The notes: generated by a model not told the origin, from the sequence alone. A stretch of DNA of 64,000 bases from Reticulitermes lucifugus (GCA_026260175.1 JAKCWW010000037.1:118743-182742), one strand, 5' to 3'; numbered from the stretch's first letter, positions 37,433-50,402 are shown. A program made the numbers and translations.

Positions 37433-38344
37433 CGACAAAGATGTGCTGAAGAATGAAGCTGAGTACACAAACATGAAAGCATTTATGCACTGAAGCACAA
37501 TGCAGGAAGAATGTGAAATTGAAGATGATAGCAATAACCACGGATAAGACTGGAAGCCCATCAGAAGTCTTTAGAAGACACCCCTAGTAAACACTCCAGC
37601 GTGCAATTGCAGGAGACGGCCATTCCACAAAGAACATACATCTTGAAAACCATACTAACATAGCACTTCGTGTAAATTCATAAGTATTTTTCATGAAGCT
37701 ATTGCACAATGAGGCTTAAGGATAAGGTTTGATCCTGGCTCTTAAGAACAACACGTTGAATTATGCAGCAAAACTAAACATGTAAAAATAAGTAATATAT
37801 CAGAGTAATAATATCTTATTTGAAGAAAGTGTTTATGTTTTCAAATATTCACTCACGAATTCACGGTCGGACAAATAAGTAGGGCGAAAAAAAAAAATTT
37901 TTTCGACCAAGTTTCTCAATAAAAACGGGTAATGACAGAAATAATAACAATCATGGCAAAAGCGATTTTGGTGTTTGAATATGTGATACAAAGTACGTTT
38001 GGTGTTAACTGCCTTTTTTGCACATTAAATTGTATAAATGTTACTATCACTCATACATTATAGGCTACCAAAGGACAGCACGGTATTAGTCCTACTTATT
38101 TATTCGAACTCACTTCACAGATGGTCAGATACTCAAGACAGCTCTTAGAGGAAGGGGAAAGGTGTACCTAACGCGATTAAATGTACGAATATAAACAATT
38201 ACCTTTAGTATTAATTGAGAGCGACACTACATTTTTATCTCTTACAATTACAGACCAATGACTACATTTTTAATTATTATTCAAAGTTAAACAGATATAT
38301 AAATGTAAAAGAAACAATCTTTTATATATAAAATCCACATTTTA

Positions 38345-38588
38345 GTCTTCTGGGTTACGACAACCTGCAGTGTGGTGCCCTGACGTTGAAGCAGGCGTAT
38401 GCTACCCTAACCGTTCTATCTCCGGCCGCTTTGTCCCAGGTAAAAATACAACGGCACCTATTGAATAGAAGACTAGGTGGGGCCCTGAGTTGATCTGGAC
38501 GTTTCATAGTAGAGAAAAATATCTTGCCGCTGCCGGGAATGGAAGCCCGGATCATCCAGTCACTATACCGGCTACTCTATCCGAGTTC
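38345..38588 (-). mobile_element. tRNA-derived SINE, minus strand
   Basis: The minus strand starts near 38588 with ACTCGGATAGAGTAGCCGGT, a tRNA-like A box, followed by GGGCTTCCATTCCCGGCAGC, a decayed B box. The body runs through GCGGCCGGAGATAGAACGG and ends near CCAGAAG. The head resembles that at 18.19 kb, suggesting one subfamily. Confidence 0.6.
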
Positions 38589-39629
38589 TTCAGAGCCGTA
38601 ATACAGGAACGTAACTTTCGATGGCTATCTTCTTATGATGCGCCGGCACACTAAAGAAAATTAGCCTGCTTCATATTCATTGTGTAAATAACACCTCAAG
38701 ATGTGGTACATGTATGGTTACATATAGATTTCCTTCTTCCTTTCTTTTATGTGTCTTTAAACATAAGCTGCCATATCCTCAGTAATAAGATTCTAGTACC
38801 AAGTTACTTTCATGTCATAACTCTGGTCATCATTTGTTACGTTCGCGTCATAACAATGTTCATCACCTGCTTCCGCTCACGGACTTCATACACCAGCCTT
38901 GTGAAACGCCGTTTCAGGTAATTTGTCCATACAAGTTTGTCACAAATGTGAGACCATAACAAACACAGCGACCTTTCAGGCTGTTGTTACTTCTTCTGCC
39001 TTAATACGAAAATCTTAGAAGTGACGCGGTGTTCAAAGACGACAAGTCATCAGCACTTCCAAAAGAGAATTATCACATGCTTGGTACGTTTTAAAAGTGG
39101 ATTAGGAGTCTAATCTCTTTATTTTAAAGCAGCCGAAACCCCTTCTTTACCTGATAGTATTAATAACATGTGAATATTGCTTTCAAAGTTCTTCCAGAAA
39201 AGTTAAGAAAATAAATCTCTCTTCATTGAAGTCACGATTGCATATAGGGGTGTAGAAGTATATTTCCGATGTAAATTTAAGCAGACCGGTAAATTATGGG
39301 AACATTATTTTATCTTACAGGCGACGCTTGTCACTTGCAGTTGACTCGTCTAAATTACAATACTTCGACGTGCCACAGAGAATGTGTTTGTTAAGACGTG
39401 ACGCTTGTCTGCTAGCAAAAGGAAAGCTTTCCAGCATCTTCTTTAAATCTGGCGAGTAAAAGCATAAGATCAACTGCAGCATATTGATCTAAAACACGTG
39501 GACCCCAACTCAAGTTAAATTGGAATATTGGCAAGCGCTACGCTGTAAGTCGTATTGCAAGTTGGTCTGAGGAATGAGTGACGGGTGTGGTCAGATAAAA
39601 TAATGTCGCTGTATTTACAATACGTTGTT

Positions 39630-39653
39630 TAATAATAATAATAATAATAATAA
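39630..39653. repeat. (AAT)n microsatellite
   Basis: Eight trinucleotide units. Confidence 0.9.
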
Positions 39654-41199
39654 CCCACTAGGCGTCATCATCATTATCATCAACCTCCTCAATCCTGAAG
39701 AGAGTCAGAAAAACCCACGTCGCAAAATAAAATCATATTTTTATTTGAAAGGATTTCGAGGCCATAAAAATTGACAGGCCTAATGTAGCAAAGGTTACAG
39801 AAAAATGAACAACTAGATTCTCAGCCTGTTGAGTGAGCCCCAAACATAAAGCCGAGTAACCCGGCAGCATATTCCCCACACACACGGAAATTATTTCAGG
39901 CACATACCTGAAACTACAAGTCAGCTTATACCGTGAGCTGGGTGGTTAGGATGCAGTTACAATCGTATAGAAATGAAACAACATAAGGTCGATGTTTTTA
40001 CCTAAACAGTCAAACGAGAAAGGGCTCATACTGTTTCTTAACCTTGTCTCTGTACTCTGACTTTACTGTATTAAAATTGTATAATTTTGGAATTAACAGG
40101 ACACAAATGTTAGGGGCTGTCTGTATAGAAACAGTACAAAATAAAATGTATTATAGGGGCCAGGCAGTTGATTTTGTGCAATGCTATTTTGATAGAAATT
40201 CATCACCAAGATGCGCAGGACTTGTGGACAGATTTTCTTTGGATTCCTCTGACAACTCCCAACTTATTCCACTATTCCCCTTACCGGTAATACGATGAAA
40301 ATTGGCAACATGCAGAGAAAAATTGACTTTCATTTAAAAACAACATATTTTGCTTACCTCCTTAATAAAAGAAGCTTCAAGGTATGGCATGCATATCGAT
40401 GTCAGTTGCTTCTCTGACACATCTAATTAGTAACGCACAAACAAAGCGTAGAAGACTGATTTATTTTCCTGTTGAAATCCTCAAAAACCAGCACTTCGAA
40501 ATATTCCTATTTTTTTGCACAAAAACAGAATTTAGTTGCGAACTTGTTAATCGTAATACGCACTTTTATTCATAAAGTACTTTCTTCTGGCGACTTATAG
40601 AATTCACAAACAATAATTGAACCAGAAACCAATTTCCACTCACAGCACCAAAATCATCCTTCACGCATCACAAAATAACTGAATACAGGGCACTGTAATA
40701 CGGCCGAGAAGGAAGACCAGCAAAGGAAAGCTACCACTAAAACCTCCACAACCTGTACACATACCCGATCAAGAGGGGTGGGACTTAAGATTTGAAACTT
40801 CTCCCCTCTTTCCTCTCTCTTTCCTACAAACCCCTTAACTCCGCCAATCCCAATGTATGTCATAAATAATTTCTGCTCTGAAAAATACTAGTGTTTATAC
40901 TCGCAAAAGCAGTACATAACCAAATTCGAAGGCCGGATCGCAATTTAACTTGCAGGTGAACTGGGGCACAGTTGTAGAGGTTGCAGTTCCACAGAGACAT
41001 AGTCTCCCATTCTCTGCACACCACAAGAATAAGGTCTCTCGCTACTAAATAATGGCACGTGGATTAGGAATGTTTGAGTGCAAAGCAAGGATACCGGCAG
41101 TACCACATAGTTTATCCCAGTTTATATTTTACATCATAAATTCCTTTTGCCCTCATAAACATTTTATGGGAAAAGAGAGGTCTCTAATTTTAGAGGAAG

Positions 41200-41420
41200 C
41201 CATGGCCGTGGCTCATTGAAGGGAAGAGGCAATATTTTCTCTTAACTAATGAACCTGCCGATTACAGTCACCGAAAGGTCTAACGCGTTTTTTGCTGCTT
41301 GAATACAGAGATTTTGTGTTCGAACACCACTTGCAGCATGGAGGCATGGGTTTTTTGGATTTTTTGCTGTCGTGTGTAGGTAGAGGCCTTGAGATGTGTT
41401 AAACCCTCGTCCAAGGCGTC
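41200..41420 (+). mobile_element. Possible degraded SINE of the tRNA-Leu-like family
   Basis: ATGGCCGTGGCTCATTGAAG could be the head and GTGTTCGAACACC the B box, but they are too far apart unless an insertion lies between them. The tail CCTCGTCCAAGGCGTCCTACC parallels the body of the 24.1 kb copy. Confidence 0.4.
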
Positions 41421-41754
41421 CTACCACACGTCCACGAACAGATTTATAAAACCCGATAAAGGAAGACTCTGAGCTGTAAAGCTTTAAAGGCAGATAGATC
41501 TGATGAACAAGTCAACCATGCTGTAGAGACTGTTCGCTGTAATTATCTCACGCTATCTAAATCTTAAGAAAGTAGTTTTGTTATTCCTTTTATCCATCCT
41601 GAATTGTAATTGGAGTGTTAAATGTTCAGACTGGTTAGTTGTAACCGCTATGTTTTTACGCTGCTACGATAATTAACATAAATGGTTGTCACTATGCTGT
41701 TTTACAGGTTTTGCTCTTCAGCAAAAAATATTTAAGGGGAATCAAATCGGTAGT

Positions 41755-42100
41755 TGAAGTCTTTCGTTCTTCTCGGATAAGAGGCCGCGTCACTGGGTGA
41801 TTGTGTCCCACGTTTCGAAGGAACGTAGTGCCTCCATTTTCTAGGGTCGAGCATCCAACAAGAATAGCCAACACGGGATACATGATATAATTTACAGACT
41901 GATTTTTTGGCAATCCAACACGCTTTTCAAAGTCTTCGTTCTTCCGGGATATTGCGCCTCGTTAATGGATGATATGTATCCTACGTTTCGAGACAATGTA
42001 GTGCTCTCATCTTCAAGGGTCATTGGACATTCGACCCTTGATGATGGGGCCACTAAACTGTCTCAAAACGTCGGGTACACATCACCCAGTGATGGGGCGC
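41755..42100. repeat. Second ribozyme-like family, tandem and inverted copies
   Basis: One copy (41755-41856) and a second (41931-42025) run head to tail. Each has a GTCTT...CGTTCTTC...GGATA start, an ACGTTTCGA box and a shared GTAGTGC core. The second is then followed by an inverted half (42032-42095), making a palindrome with arms 41963-42020 and 42032-42095. On the minus or plus strand as appropriate, the order is ACCC, TTGATGA, GGGG, a loop, a GAAAC-like box, GTC, GGGT. Confidence 0.6.
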
Positions 42101-43164
42101 TAAATCCCAGAACAATTAAGATGACAACTGCAAAGCTTAGAAGGCCTAAAAAGTGGCAAGAATGTTTTTCCATGATAAACACAGTCTCTAACGTTGCGGG
42201 ATTAGGCGACCCTCATTTTGAATCCGGTCCAGAACTGCCAGTTATGACAGAAATTTTCAGTCATATTAGGTATAAACGACTGGGTTTCAGAACGTTGTAT
42301 TGACCCTGAGTGTGATGACCAAAGGGACATTACTTCGAATCTGAAGACGGCACTCATACCTACATCGAAGTAACAGAACAGCAAGTAGACAAGGATAATA
42401 ATTGGAATTAAATTACTTTAATATTAAAATATTTATTTGTTTAGTCACACAATTACTCGTACCACTTACAACTTGCTTATTCGGGAGAATGTTTCTAAAA
42501 AAACGCTTGCAAGAAAAGATATATGTTTTGTTAACAAAATAAGGCACCTTCTACGTATGTCCTTACAATATAAATAGAGGACGCAATGTGAAAAAATAAC
42601 TCTACTGGACAGAGTTCATCTTAACAGTCCCTCGACTGTTCAAGAATTCGTCTCCTTATGTGGAACCAGAAAGTCATTACTGTGTTCATTACAGTCCGCC
42701 ACTGGATAATATCCCGAGTTGCATAAACTAACCTACATCCTCACACCCTGTTTACTTTCCCCATAAATAATGAAGGCATTTTCGTCTGCGTAATGAGTGC
42801 TACATACGAAAATTACCCCACTCTCCCTAAATTTATCACTCTAATACTTTCCGGACTGATTTTTATATAGTTTCTATTCTTAGTTAATAAATTGTTTATC
42901 TGGTTGGAATTTATTATAAAACACATTCTACAGGCGGCTTACTGACCTTTCAATCTTAGGGACGCTAAATATACAAGAAATATTTTGGACGTATTCTGGA
43001 CAGAGAACTGAATGGCATTTAAAGTAGCAGCCTACACTAAAGAAATAATGCGCATGCAAAATTATCACAACGTAGCTTAAGAATGGGGTGTGTCTGCGGC
43101 AACGACGGTTGGGCAAAATTAAGTGTCCAGTTTGGGCCCTACTTGCTGAATTGTAGGGTATTTA

Positions 43165-43432
43165 AAGTCGTCAGTCCTTTTTCTTCCACTGCGCAACAGC
43201 CCCTAGTGGGCCAGGGCCTCCTCATTATCGAGGCTTCACGATCACACTCAGACACACAACACTCGGTGGAACTCCACTGGACGAGTGATCAGCCCAACGC
43301 AGAAACCTCTACCTGACAGCAAACAACACTCAAAAGAGAGAAACATCCATAATCCCAGCGGGAATAGAACCCGCAAACCCATCAAGGGAGCAACCGCAGA
43401 CCCACGCTCCAGACCGCGCAATTCGTCAGTCA
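43165..43432 (-). mobile_element. tRNA-Leu-like SINE, minus strand
   Basis: Read on the minus strand it has GGGTTCTATTCCCGC as a B box, then CATGGATG-like sequence, a GATCACTCGTCC stretch, GTGTGTCTGAGTGTGATCGT, and GGGGCTGTTG before its tail. The order matches the plus-strand copies at 29.8, 33.5 and 50.0 kb. Confidence 0.75.
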
Positions 43433-44037
43433 TAATTAGTGCAAAGTTTTAAATTTTTGGTTTTGCTCAAAACAAAAGAGATAGGTTCAATCTGAATTTG
43501 ACGTAACGTGTAGAACTTTGGGCCACAGTAGGCCTACTGGCACCGTTAACGGAGAGATAGTAGATGGTAGTGGCTTGTTTCGAAGCAATGTTCCTACTTT
43601 TCTGGAGGGACTGAGAAAAATCTTAAAACTTTTCGGTTAGGATAGCTGTTGTGTCCAAATATTCGAGAGGGTACCAATCGGACAGAAGTCGGAAATGTTT
43701 GAGGTCAACCCAATCTATTACTCGTTGTGCTTCAGAAATAGGTTTATACTCATTCATCGCTGGCCGAAATCAGCTACTGCTGCGAGTTGGAGGGTCTTCC
43801 TTCTGTTAAGTAACTTACCGGAAGATTCATGAGTACAGTCTGTGTGCTCCAGCCTTTTGATACAGGAGCATTACCGCAAGGAGGCAGACGTGTGCTTAAA
43901 TTCATAGTTCACAGAAATTACACATGCTTTGTTTGAGACTTTGCATACTTCTTTGAAGCTGATTTTGATATTTGCAGTATAATTATGCAGAAGTAAATCT
44001 ACAGAACACAGCAGCCTGCATATTGGCTGGGCACGAG

Positions 44038-44070
44038 TGCGCGCGCGCGCGCGCACACACACACACACAC
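44038..44070. repeat. (GC)n(AC)n microsatellite
   Basis: About eight GC units pass directly into AC units; a Z-DNA-prone alternating purine/pyrimidine run. Confidence 0.9.
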
Positions 44071-45580
44071 CTGTATATATGTTATTTTTTTAAGTAATAA
44101 AGGTTTCTGAAACATTTAATGAGAGGATTACTTTAAACTCTCATCTACACTTTATCGTACGTATGAACTTCTAGAGAAATCATTCCTTAAAAGTTGAAAA
44201 AACTTTCAATTTTAAGCTCAATGTAAATTATAAATTGTATTCAAACGAAGGGAACAAAGTAGAATATCCATGTAAATTTTAGTGTAGGCTGTAAGAAGAG
44301 ATTTTCTCAAAACCGTTTGAAATTTGCAGAGATTACTTATGCGAAATCACGCATATAAACCAACATATCATGGGTTAATTTTATGCGCCGTGTTAAAAAG
44401 TGTTACAAAGAATTTATATACATTAGTTAGTAATCCAAAGCGTATATTCACCTGTCAGTGTTCGAGATAAAAACAAGTGAATCGCGCAATTACCACAACT
44501 GCAGCACTGTTTCCAAATGGAACCTTTGCTGAAACAGCCGATTTCCTTAGATGTAATTACCCGGGTCTTCTCAGATGAAGTCTTGGGCAGCACCATAAAA
44601 GAGATAATGGCCGAAATCTAAGCAGATGATCAACATTACATCAAGAAACGCGACTGTGTCTGTCATGTAAAGATGGAAAAAATTGCGGGGTCAACAAGTC
44701 AAGCGAAGATCGCAAGGCGGCAACTTCTGCTCGTAGCAAAACCACAGCCGAGACCTGAAATCGTGAGGTGAGAGACTGAGGCGTAGACACTTTGCGACTG
44801 CTTTGGAATTTGCCATTTCAGTCTGTCATGCAATAATTCATTTTACCTTAATACAAAAGTAATATCAATTTTTAACAAGAAGTAATCTTGACATTGTTCA
44901 TGGAGCAGAGTCGTGCTTGGAAAGATAGTAGTCTCCAATCTAGTCAGGAATCGCCTGTTATGGAAGGGCGTTCCTGAGGCAAATCAAATCGCAGGTCATA
45001 CGTGATATTTTTTAAGAACAATAAAAAACAAATAATTTGCTTTATAAGAACGTGAGTGGTAACAATTATACAGGCTGGTCAATGGATAATTTGTAAGATA
45101 TTTACTTCATTTGCTTAAAAACTCAAACAAAGCGATTGTATTAGGTAACTAATAATATTTTTGTAGTTCATTGCAGAGTACATCTATTCTTGTCTGAATT
45201 TTATCATCTGAATTTAATACCAGTTTTCCTGATGAACGTATTTCGTAGGTTTGCTTAGTTTCTTCTGGCGAATGCAGGGAGATTACCTTCAAATAGACCA
45301 TTATTACTTCCTACCACGTCCCTTCTACACAAAATTCATGGTTATCATTACTTTGATTATGAATTCGCTGAATACAGAACTCGCACCACCATCTTGCTAC
45401 TTCATAATTATTGTCACAAACGCCGTCACTCCAAGGTATTTTCTCTTAATGAGTGCCCAAATTTCACACCCGTGTAGAGAAAGAGAAAAAATTATAGTTC
45501 CATGTATTTTAATATACAATTTTTTATAATAAATGGGAAGATGAAAGATTTTGAACAGATTTGTAGCAACATTCCCTGGT

Positions 45581-46220
45581 TTTATTCATTCATTCATTCT
45601 GTTATCTGTCTGACGAGCGGTCCATAGCCTCTTCCAAGGCGAGTTCTCCACAGGGTGCGATCTAGTGCTTCCTCTTTCAATTTCCAATATCCTCTCTTTT
45701 CCTTAAGGTCATCTAGTATCTGCTTAAGTTTTCTTCCTCGTTTTTCCGTCACTTCTATCCTTCCCTCTATCCTTCCTTCAATAACATGTTTTAGAAGGCA
45801 GTTCCTACGCAAGACGTGACCAATCCAATTAGCTTTTCTTCTTTTTATTGTATGTAGGATATTCCTCTCCTCCTTCACGCTATGTAATACTTCTTCATTT
45901 TCCACATGATCGGTCGAACTGATCTTCTCCATCCTTCTCCAGCACCACATTTCAAAACTTTCCAGTTATTTCTGATCTACTTTCCGAAGTGTCGAAGTTT
46001 CAGCACCATACAAAGCTATGCTCCAAATGTAGCACTTTACTTACTAGCTTCTTCCTTAAATTTAAGTCCAATTTGGTGGTGAAACGAGTTTTCTTCTTGT
46101 TGAATGCTGCTTTTGCTACGGCAATCCTGGATTTAATTTCACATGTACATCTTGCATCATTTGTTATCATGCTACCCAAATAGTTGAAATATTCCTCATT
46201 ATCCTAGTTTATGGGTTCTT
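45581..46220 (-). pseudogene. Non-LTR retrotransposon 3' end, decayed
   Basis: The minus strand encodes EYFNYLGSMITNDARCTCE, then KSRIAVAKAAFNKKKTRF and KLDLNLRKKLV, then after a frameshift a 118-codon open stretch with MWCWRRMEKIS, RRKANWIGHVLRRNCLLKHV, LDDLKEKRGYWKLKEEALD and RTLWRTRLGRGYGPLVRQ. These are the connection and C-terminal segments typical of insect non-LTR reverse transcriptases. The stop is followed by a GAAT tetranucleotide run (45581-45600), a usual 3' end for such elements. The polymerase core is absent and there is at least one frameshift, so this is a 5'-truncated dead insertion antisense to the host gene. Confidence 0.85.
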
Positions 46221-46482
46221 AATTAAATTCGTGAACTTCAATTTAATTTGTTAATAACTTTTTAAACATGTAAACTTAGCCACATTTTCAAAATATTAGT
46301 TATCCAAGCACTTTTCTTTATATTTCTTAAGCCTGTACCCTGCATTGTGGTGAAAGGCCATAAATATATATTTATGGCTATACTTATTTGGGTGTCAGAG
46401 ACATGAACACATATACTTCCGGTTGGTTTATTTGAATGTGGTGGGACATGAGCATATACTTATGGTTTTCTTTTGCTTGCAG

Positions 46483-46555
46483 GTAGACGAGGCCAATTTA
46501 CGCGATTTGCTCACGGTAGCAGAGTGGTCATCACTGCTGGGGACTTCCGCTGATG
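46483..46555 (+). CDS. Exon 2 of ADAMTS-like metalloprotease (linker)
   Basis: This 73-nt exon has a strong acceptor (a pyrimidine run then TTGCAG) and a strong donor (GATG|GTAAGTTT). It enters in phase 0 and leaves with one spare base (G). The peptide reads VDEANLRDLLTVAEWSSLLG then TSAD, covering residues 27-50 of the joined protein; the spare G completes an alanine codon with exon 3. It is free of stops in this frame and GC-richer than the flanks. No domain is assignable; it is the usual variable stretch between signal peptide and prodomain. An in-frame ATG lies upstream at 46462, but the splice signals make an acceptor more likely than a start. Confidence 0.6.
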
Positions 46556-47985
46556 GTAAGTTTATATCAGTTTGAGTTGTTAGTTTATTCGCTACCCTTT
46601 GTCTACCCAAATAATACTGATCTGAATAATATACATAATCACAGGAATTCTTTTGCTTACGCCACAATTTGTGTAGCAAATTTTGACTTATCCATACAGC
46701 AGCGGCTTTGTGTCAAGCCCCTCGCTTTTATCCGCGCATATTTAATGGTTATTTTATATCTGTATATAGTGAAAGTAATATGATCTAAATGTCGGTCAGG
46801 ATATGACTCCCAAAGTCATCTGCTGTCACAAAACACATTTTATTCTAGAGCTGCCACGCATACAGTATTTCAGCATTTTTTATGTGCTGCCTTTAGTTTC
46901 ATGCTTAATGATTCACACGGTATTAGTCATCTCTTTGCACTTAGAAAGACGAAAGTAGCATTAGACTTTGAGGGCTACTCCTTCTATTGTTTACTCTGTA
47001 TATGTAGAGCCATGTTTCAGCAGTGGCTATTTCACACTTTATTAAGCTAGAGATATCTGTGATATAGGCCTATCTACAAATCACTAGCAGCAGAAAGCAC
47101 TACAGAAGTCGTTGCATTGAGACCGAAAAACGTAGTGCTCTTAATCACCAGTGTGTTTCTTCGTAGTCAGATTTTTAGAAGTCGAATTTTCGCACGGTGT
47201 TTTTGTAAGTTATTTCCTATTATTTCTATATTGTAATGCATATTTCATACTTGTTTAGACGGGAATTCAGGTTTCCAGTTACGTTTCCTTGCCCACAGAC
47301 ATGGCGACGCAAGCGGTTTACCAGATCCGCCTTCTTGCAAATTACATTTCATTTGCTCCGTGCTCTAGGGTGCATGACTGTAATTGTAGTAGCACGCGAC
47401 AGCATGCGACCATCTTCACACGTAACCTAACACACTACCAGTTCATTGTTCCGGACGTGATAATAAACTGAACCACAAATCGAAACGAAAAAAACTCTTA
47501 ATTTTAAGGGTGTCGAAAAAAAAGTTTTTCACACTGCAGAAATGTGTGTTGTACGTACTTAAACTAAATAAAGAAACACACAGCTAGTGATGGCCCTTTT
47601 AATATCTCCAACAAAAGCGACTTTTCAGACTTGCATGGCTAGTTTCGTTCCCTGTTATAATTTTATGCTTCTGACGTGCTACAGCTGAAGGATGCAAGCA
47701 TAAATAAAGTAACACTATCCTGAAAAATGTTATATAACAGCAAACCAACTAATTTTTCTCGCCACGGCAAGCTTGCGCATCAATTAGTGTCCACGTGTGT
47801 GTCAGAGAACGCAATTTCTTCATGTGAACTGTAAATACATCAGATAAGCTTACACATTAAACACAAAACAAAACACACTAATTATAAAATTGAGATTATG
47901 CATGAGGTAAGGCTATGGTTAATTTTATCCACTTGCCCTATCTCATATTTTAATTTTTATTTTCGTCTCATAACGAATTAATCTC

Positions 47986-48301
47986 TTTACTTTCACTAAA
48001 GGGGGCACGCGGTGGCGTAGTTGGTTGAGGCACTGCGCTACAAGCCGGCAGGTAGCGGGTTCGATTCATTGACATAATCCTTCCAGCCGCACTACGGCCC
48101 TGGGTTCGACTCAGCCTCTAACAGAAAAGAGTACCAGGAATATTTCCTGGGGGGGGGGGTAAAGGCGGCCGGTGCGTAGGGCTGACAACCTTACCACCTT
48201 CATGTGCCGATTGTGTAGAAATCTGGGAGCCTCAACCTCCTGGAACCCTAAGGGCTTTTCCAGGCCTGTAATGGGATTGTTTTACCTTTACTTTCACTAA
48301 A
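47986..48301 (+). mobile_element. Complete tRNA-derived SINE with 15-nt target duplication
   Basis: The 15-nt TTTACTTTCACTAAA is repeated exactly at 47986-48000 and 48287-48301 and bounds a 286-nt body. The body starts GGGGGCACGCGGTGGCG with an A box (TGGCGTAGTTGG) and a B box (GGGTTCGATTC) and has a second B-box-like GGGTTCGACTC 47 nt later. It ends GGGATTGTTTTACC rather than in poly(A). The G run near 48151 is unusually long. The intact duplication suggests a fairly recent insertion. It is a different SINE family from the tRNA-Leu-like one. Confidence 0.9.
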
Positions 48302-48370
48302 AGTAAGATTTTAGGTAAACTACTATTAATTTTAAATTGTGCATATTAGAGTAATTTACTTAGTATAGCA

Positions 48371-48392
48371 GAGCTCTCAATGAGCTCTCAAT
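48371..48392 (+). repeat. Tandem duplication of 11 nt
   Basis: GAGCTCTCAAT occurs twice in a row, followed by a third imperfect start GAGCCTCA. Confidence 0.85.
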
Positions 48393-50031
48393 GAGCCTCA
48401 TTGCAGCAGGAGCATTCCAGTAGGAATGCAGTGTGTAAGATATTATCTGAGTGAACAGAAGAACTTTCAAACCTTCATTATTGTGTAATAAATCTTGTCT
48501 TTAGCAGGTGCAGAAGTAAATGTTTTAAGACAAAGATGGGCCAGGAAAATTAAAGAAGCAATTATTCATATATTAGTACATAATTGTTTAACGTGTGTTA
48601 AAGGAGGAACAAAACAGGTGACAGACGATATTTGTCAGCAATCCCCTGTATTAGTCCCTTTAAACAGGGAAACAAATGAATAAGAAATATAAGGAACAAC
48701 GGAAGAAATCCTTATTTTGACCTACAGTTTTATTCACAATAAACTTCAAAATGTACGATCTTAACAAGGAATCACAATTTCCTTGTGTTACAAATATGTC
48801 AAATTTTATATTGATACGCCACTACCGTAGCGACATTTTTGGGACGCGCGAGAAACTTGGGAATTCGGGCCCCTCCCACGATTAGACGTTACACCATAGT
48901 GCCTTAACGCACCTCTTCCCACATACCCTGAACCTTCAACGTGCCACATGTGTTCATATACCCTTTACCAGTATTTTAAATTGCAAAATAATTTTATTTA
49001 TAAAAAGTAGTAACTACAGTAGAGTCTAGATGTTTGTTAACCTCAATTTTCGCTGTCTCTCGTGTTCACAAGTTTTAATACCATTGTTTTGAAATTCAGT
49101 GACTGCTTCAAACAAGTCGGGAAGAACCCATGTATTTGGCTGAATCTGCGAATGTAAAGGTGATCGGGCTAATTAATAGAGTGCAGTAAATAGTCTAATT
49201 AGAAAAGATATGACATGGACACACCCATACGTACATAAGCATTACAACTGATAGATACGAAATAGAAAAAAAATAGCCCTGCAAAATTAATTGTATTTAT
49301 ACTTAATTGAGCTGCCTGTAAAAAGAGGGAGTCCCCAGGGGCTCAGGGCTTGGTGGTTCATTAGTAATTATGGCTCTAGGATAGGGCTTTTATGTGCTGT
49401 TGGGCTGTTTGTAGCACAGAGGTAACTATAAATACCACCTGCTTTAACATGAAATAATTTGCAATTTGCTTACAGATATGATGACTGGGTTCCGTATGAT
49501 TCTCAGGATACCTGCAGTTACTTTCCTGTACAAAAAAGCGTCAATCGATTGAATTTTGCAATAGACACGCGATATGTTTTCTATATTACTCACATGAACT
49601 TCATGCTTCAAAGGTTTAGTTAATGCCACACTGCTACAAGACCCTTCATAGAGTTTATTTAGGCACAATTTACGTAGTATTAACATGAAGTCCGAGCAGA
49701 ACGTGTGAAGTTCCCAACTGCATAAATTTCTGTTCCTAAATATCAGCTAGTATTGTTACTGATTTATTTTAGTTTTGTGAAGGACTTAGTACTGAAATGC
49801 GAACTGGGTACGTTAAATGTGTCGGATATGAATTCAAAGCTTTGAAGTGTCTTAATATTGTTAACTGTTTACATGCAAACAAACATTTCATACAAAATGT
49901 GTAAGTATAATTACGATGTATTTCCGTAACAGATTTACTATCCCTTTTTCAAATGTTTAATTAATTATCCTTATAAAACTAGAAAAAATTATTTAACAGA
50001 TATTGTTTATTTTGTCAAGGTATAATATATC

Positions 50032-50250
50032 GCGCCGATCCCAGTGGCCGCGTGTTCTAAGGCGTAGGTCTGCGGCCACTCGCTTACTGGGATTGTGGGT
50101 TCGAATCCCTCCGAGGGCATGGATGTCTGTCTCTTGTGAGTNNNNNNNNNNNNNNNNNNNNNNNNNNNNNNNNNNNNNNNNNNNNNNNNNNAAGCCTCGA
50201 AAAATGAGGCGGCCTAGGCCCCCAAGGGGCTGTCGAGCCATTGGAAAAAT
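50032..50250 (+). mobile_element. tRNA-Leu-like SINE, with assembly gap
   Basis: The head TGGCCGCGTGTTCTAAGGC and the B box GGTTCGAATCCC are near perfect. After the gap the body resumes at AAGCCTCGAAAAATGAGGC and ends GGGGCTGTCGAGCC with a short A-rich tail. It is close to the 29.8 kb copy. Confidence 0.85.
50142..50191. other. Assembly gap of 50 N inside SINE
   Basis: It starts soon after CATGGATGTCTGTCTC; compare the gap at 29888. Confidence 0.95.
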
Positions 50251-50402
50251 AAATGTATAGTACTCTTTTGGGACCGTAGCGTAGGCGATGCTGGAATTGC
50301 TCCCAAATCACATGCAAATCATTGCGGATTGTAGAAAAGTAGTAAGTGCCTCGTTGAAATTCCTCTAATGGCATGATATTCAGACAGTTTTGTGAAAATC
50401 AC

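Larger units (their letters stand above)
13805..46482 (+). other. Intron 1 (about 32.7 kb), repeat-rich
   Basis: This is defined by the donor GTAAGG at 13805 and the acceptor TTTTGCTTGCAG ending at 46482. Visible content is mobile-element debris and simple repeats, listed separately. I found no further exon that would keep the 0/0 phase, but one with a multiple of three bases could have been missed. Stretches such as 14.0-17.8, 20.1-22.0, 22.3-24.1, 34.8-37.3 and 42.4-43.1 kb show no feature I can name. Confidence 0.45.

Noticed and set aside
44671-44770. Short frame ATG...GTGAGG before a GTGAGA donor-like site
   Set aside because: Only 32 codons, no upstream splice support and no domain; the donor-like match alone is not enough.
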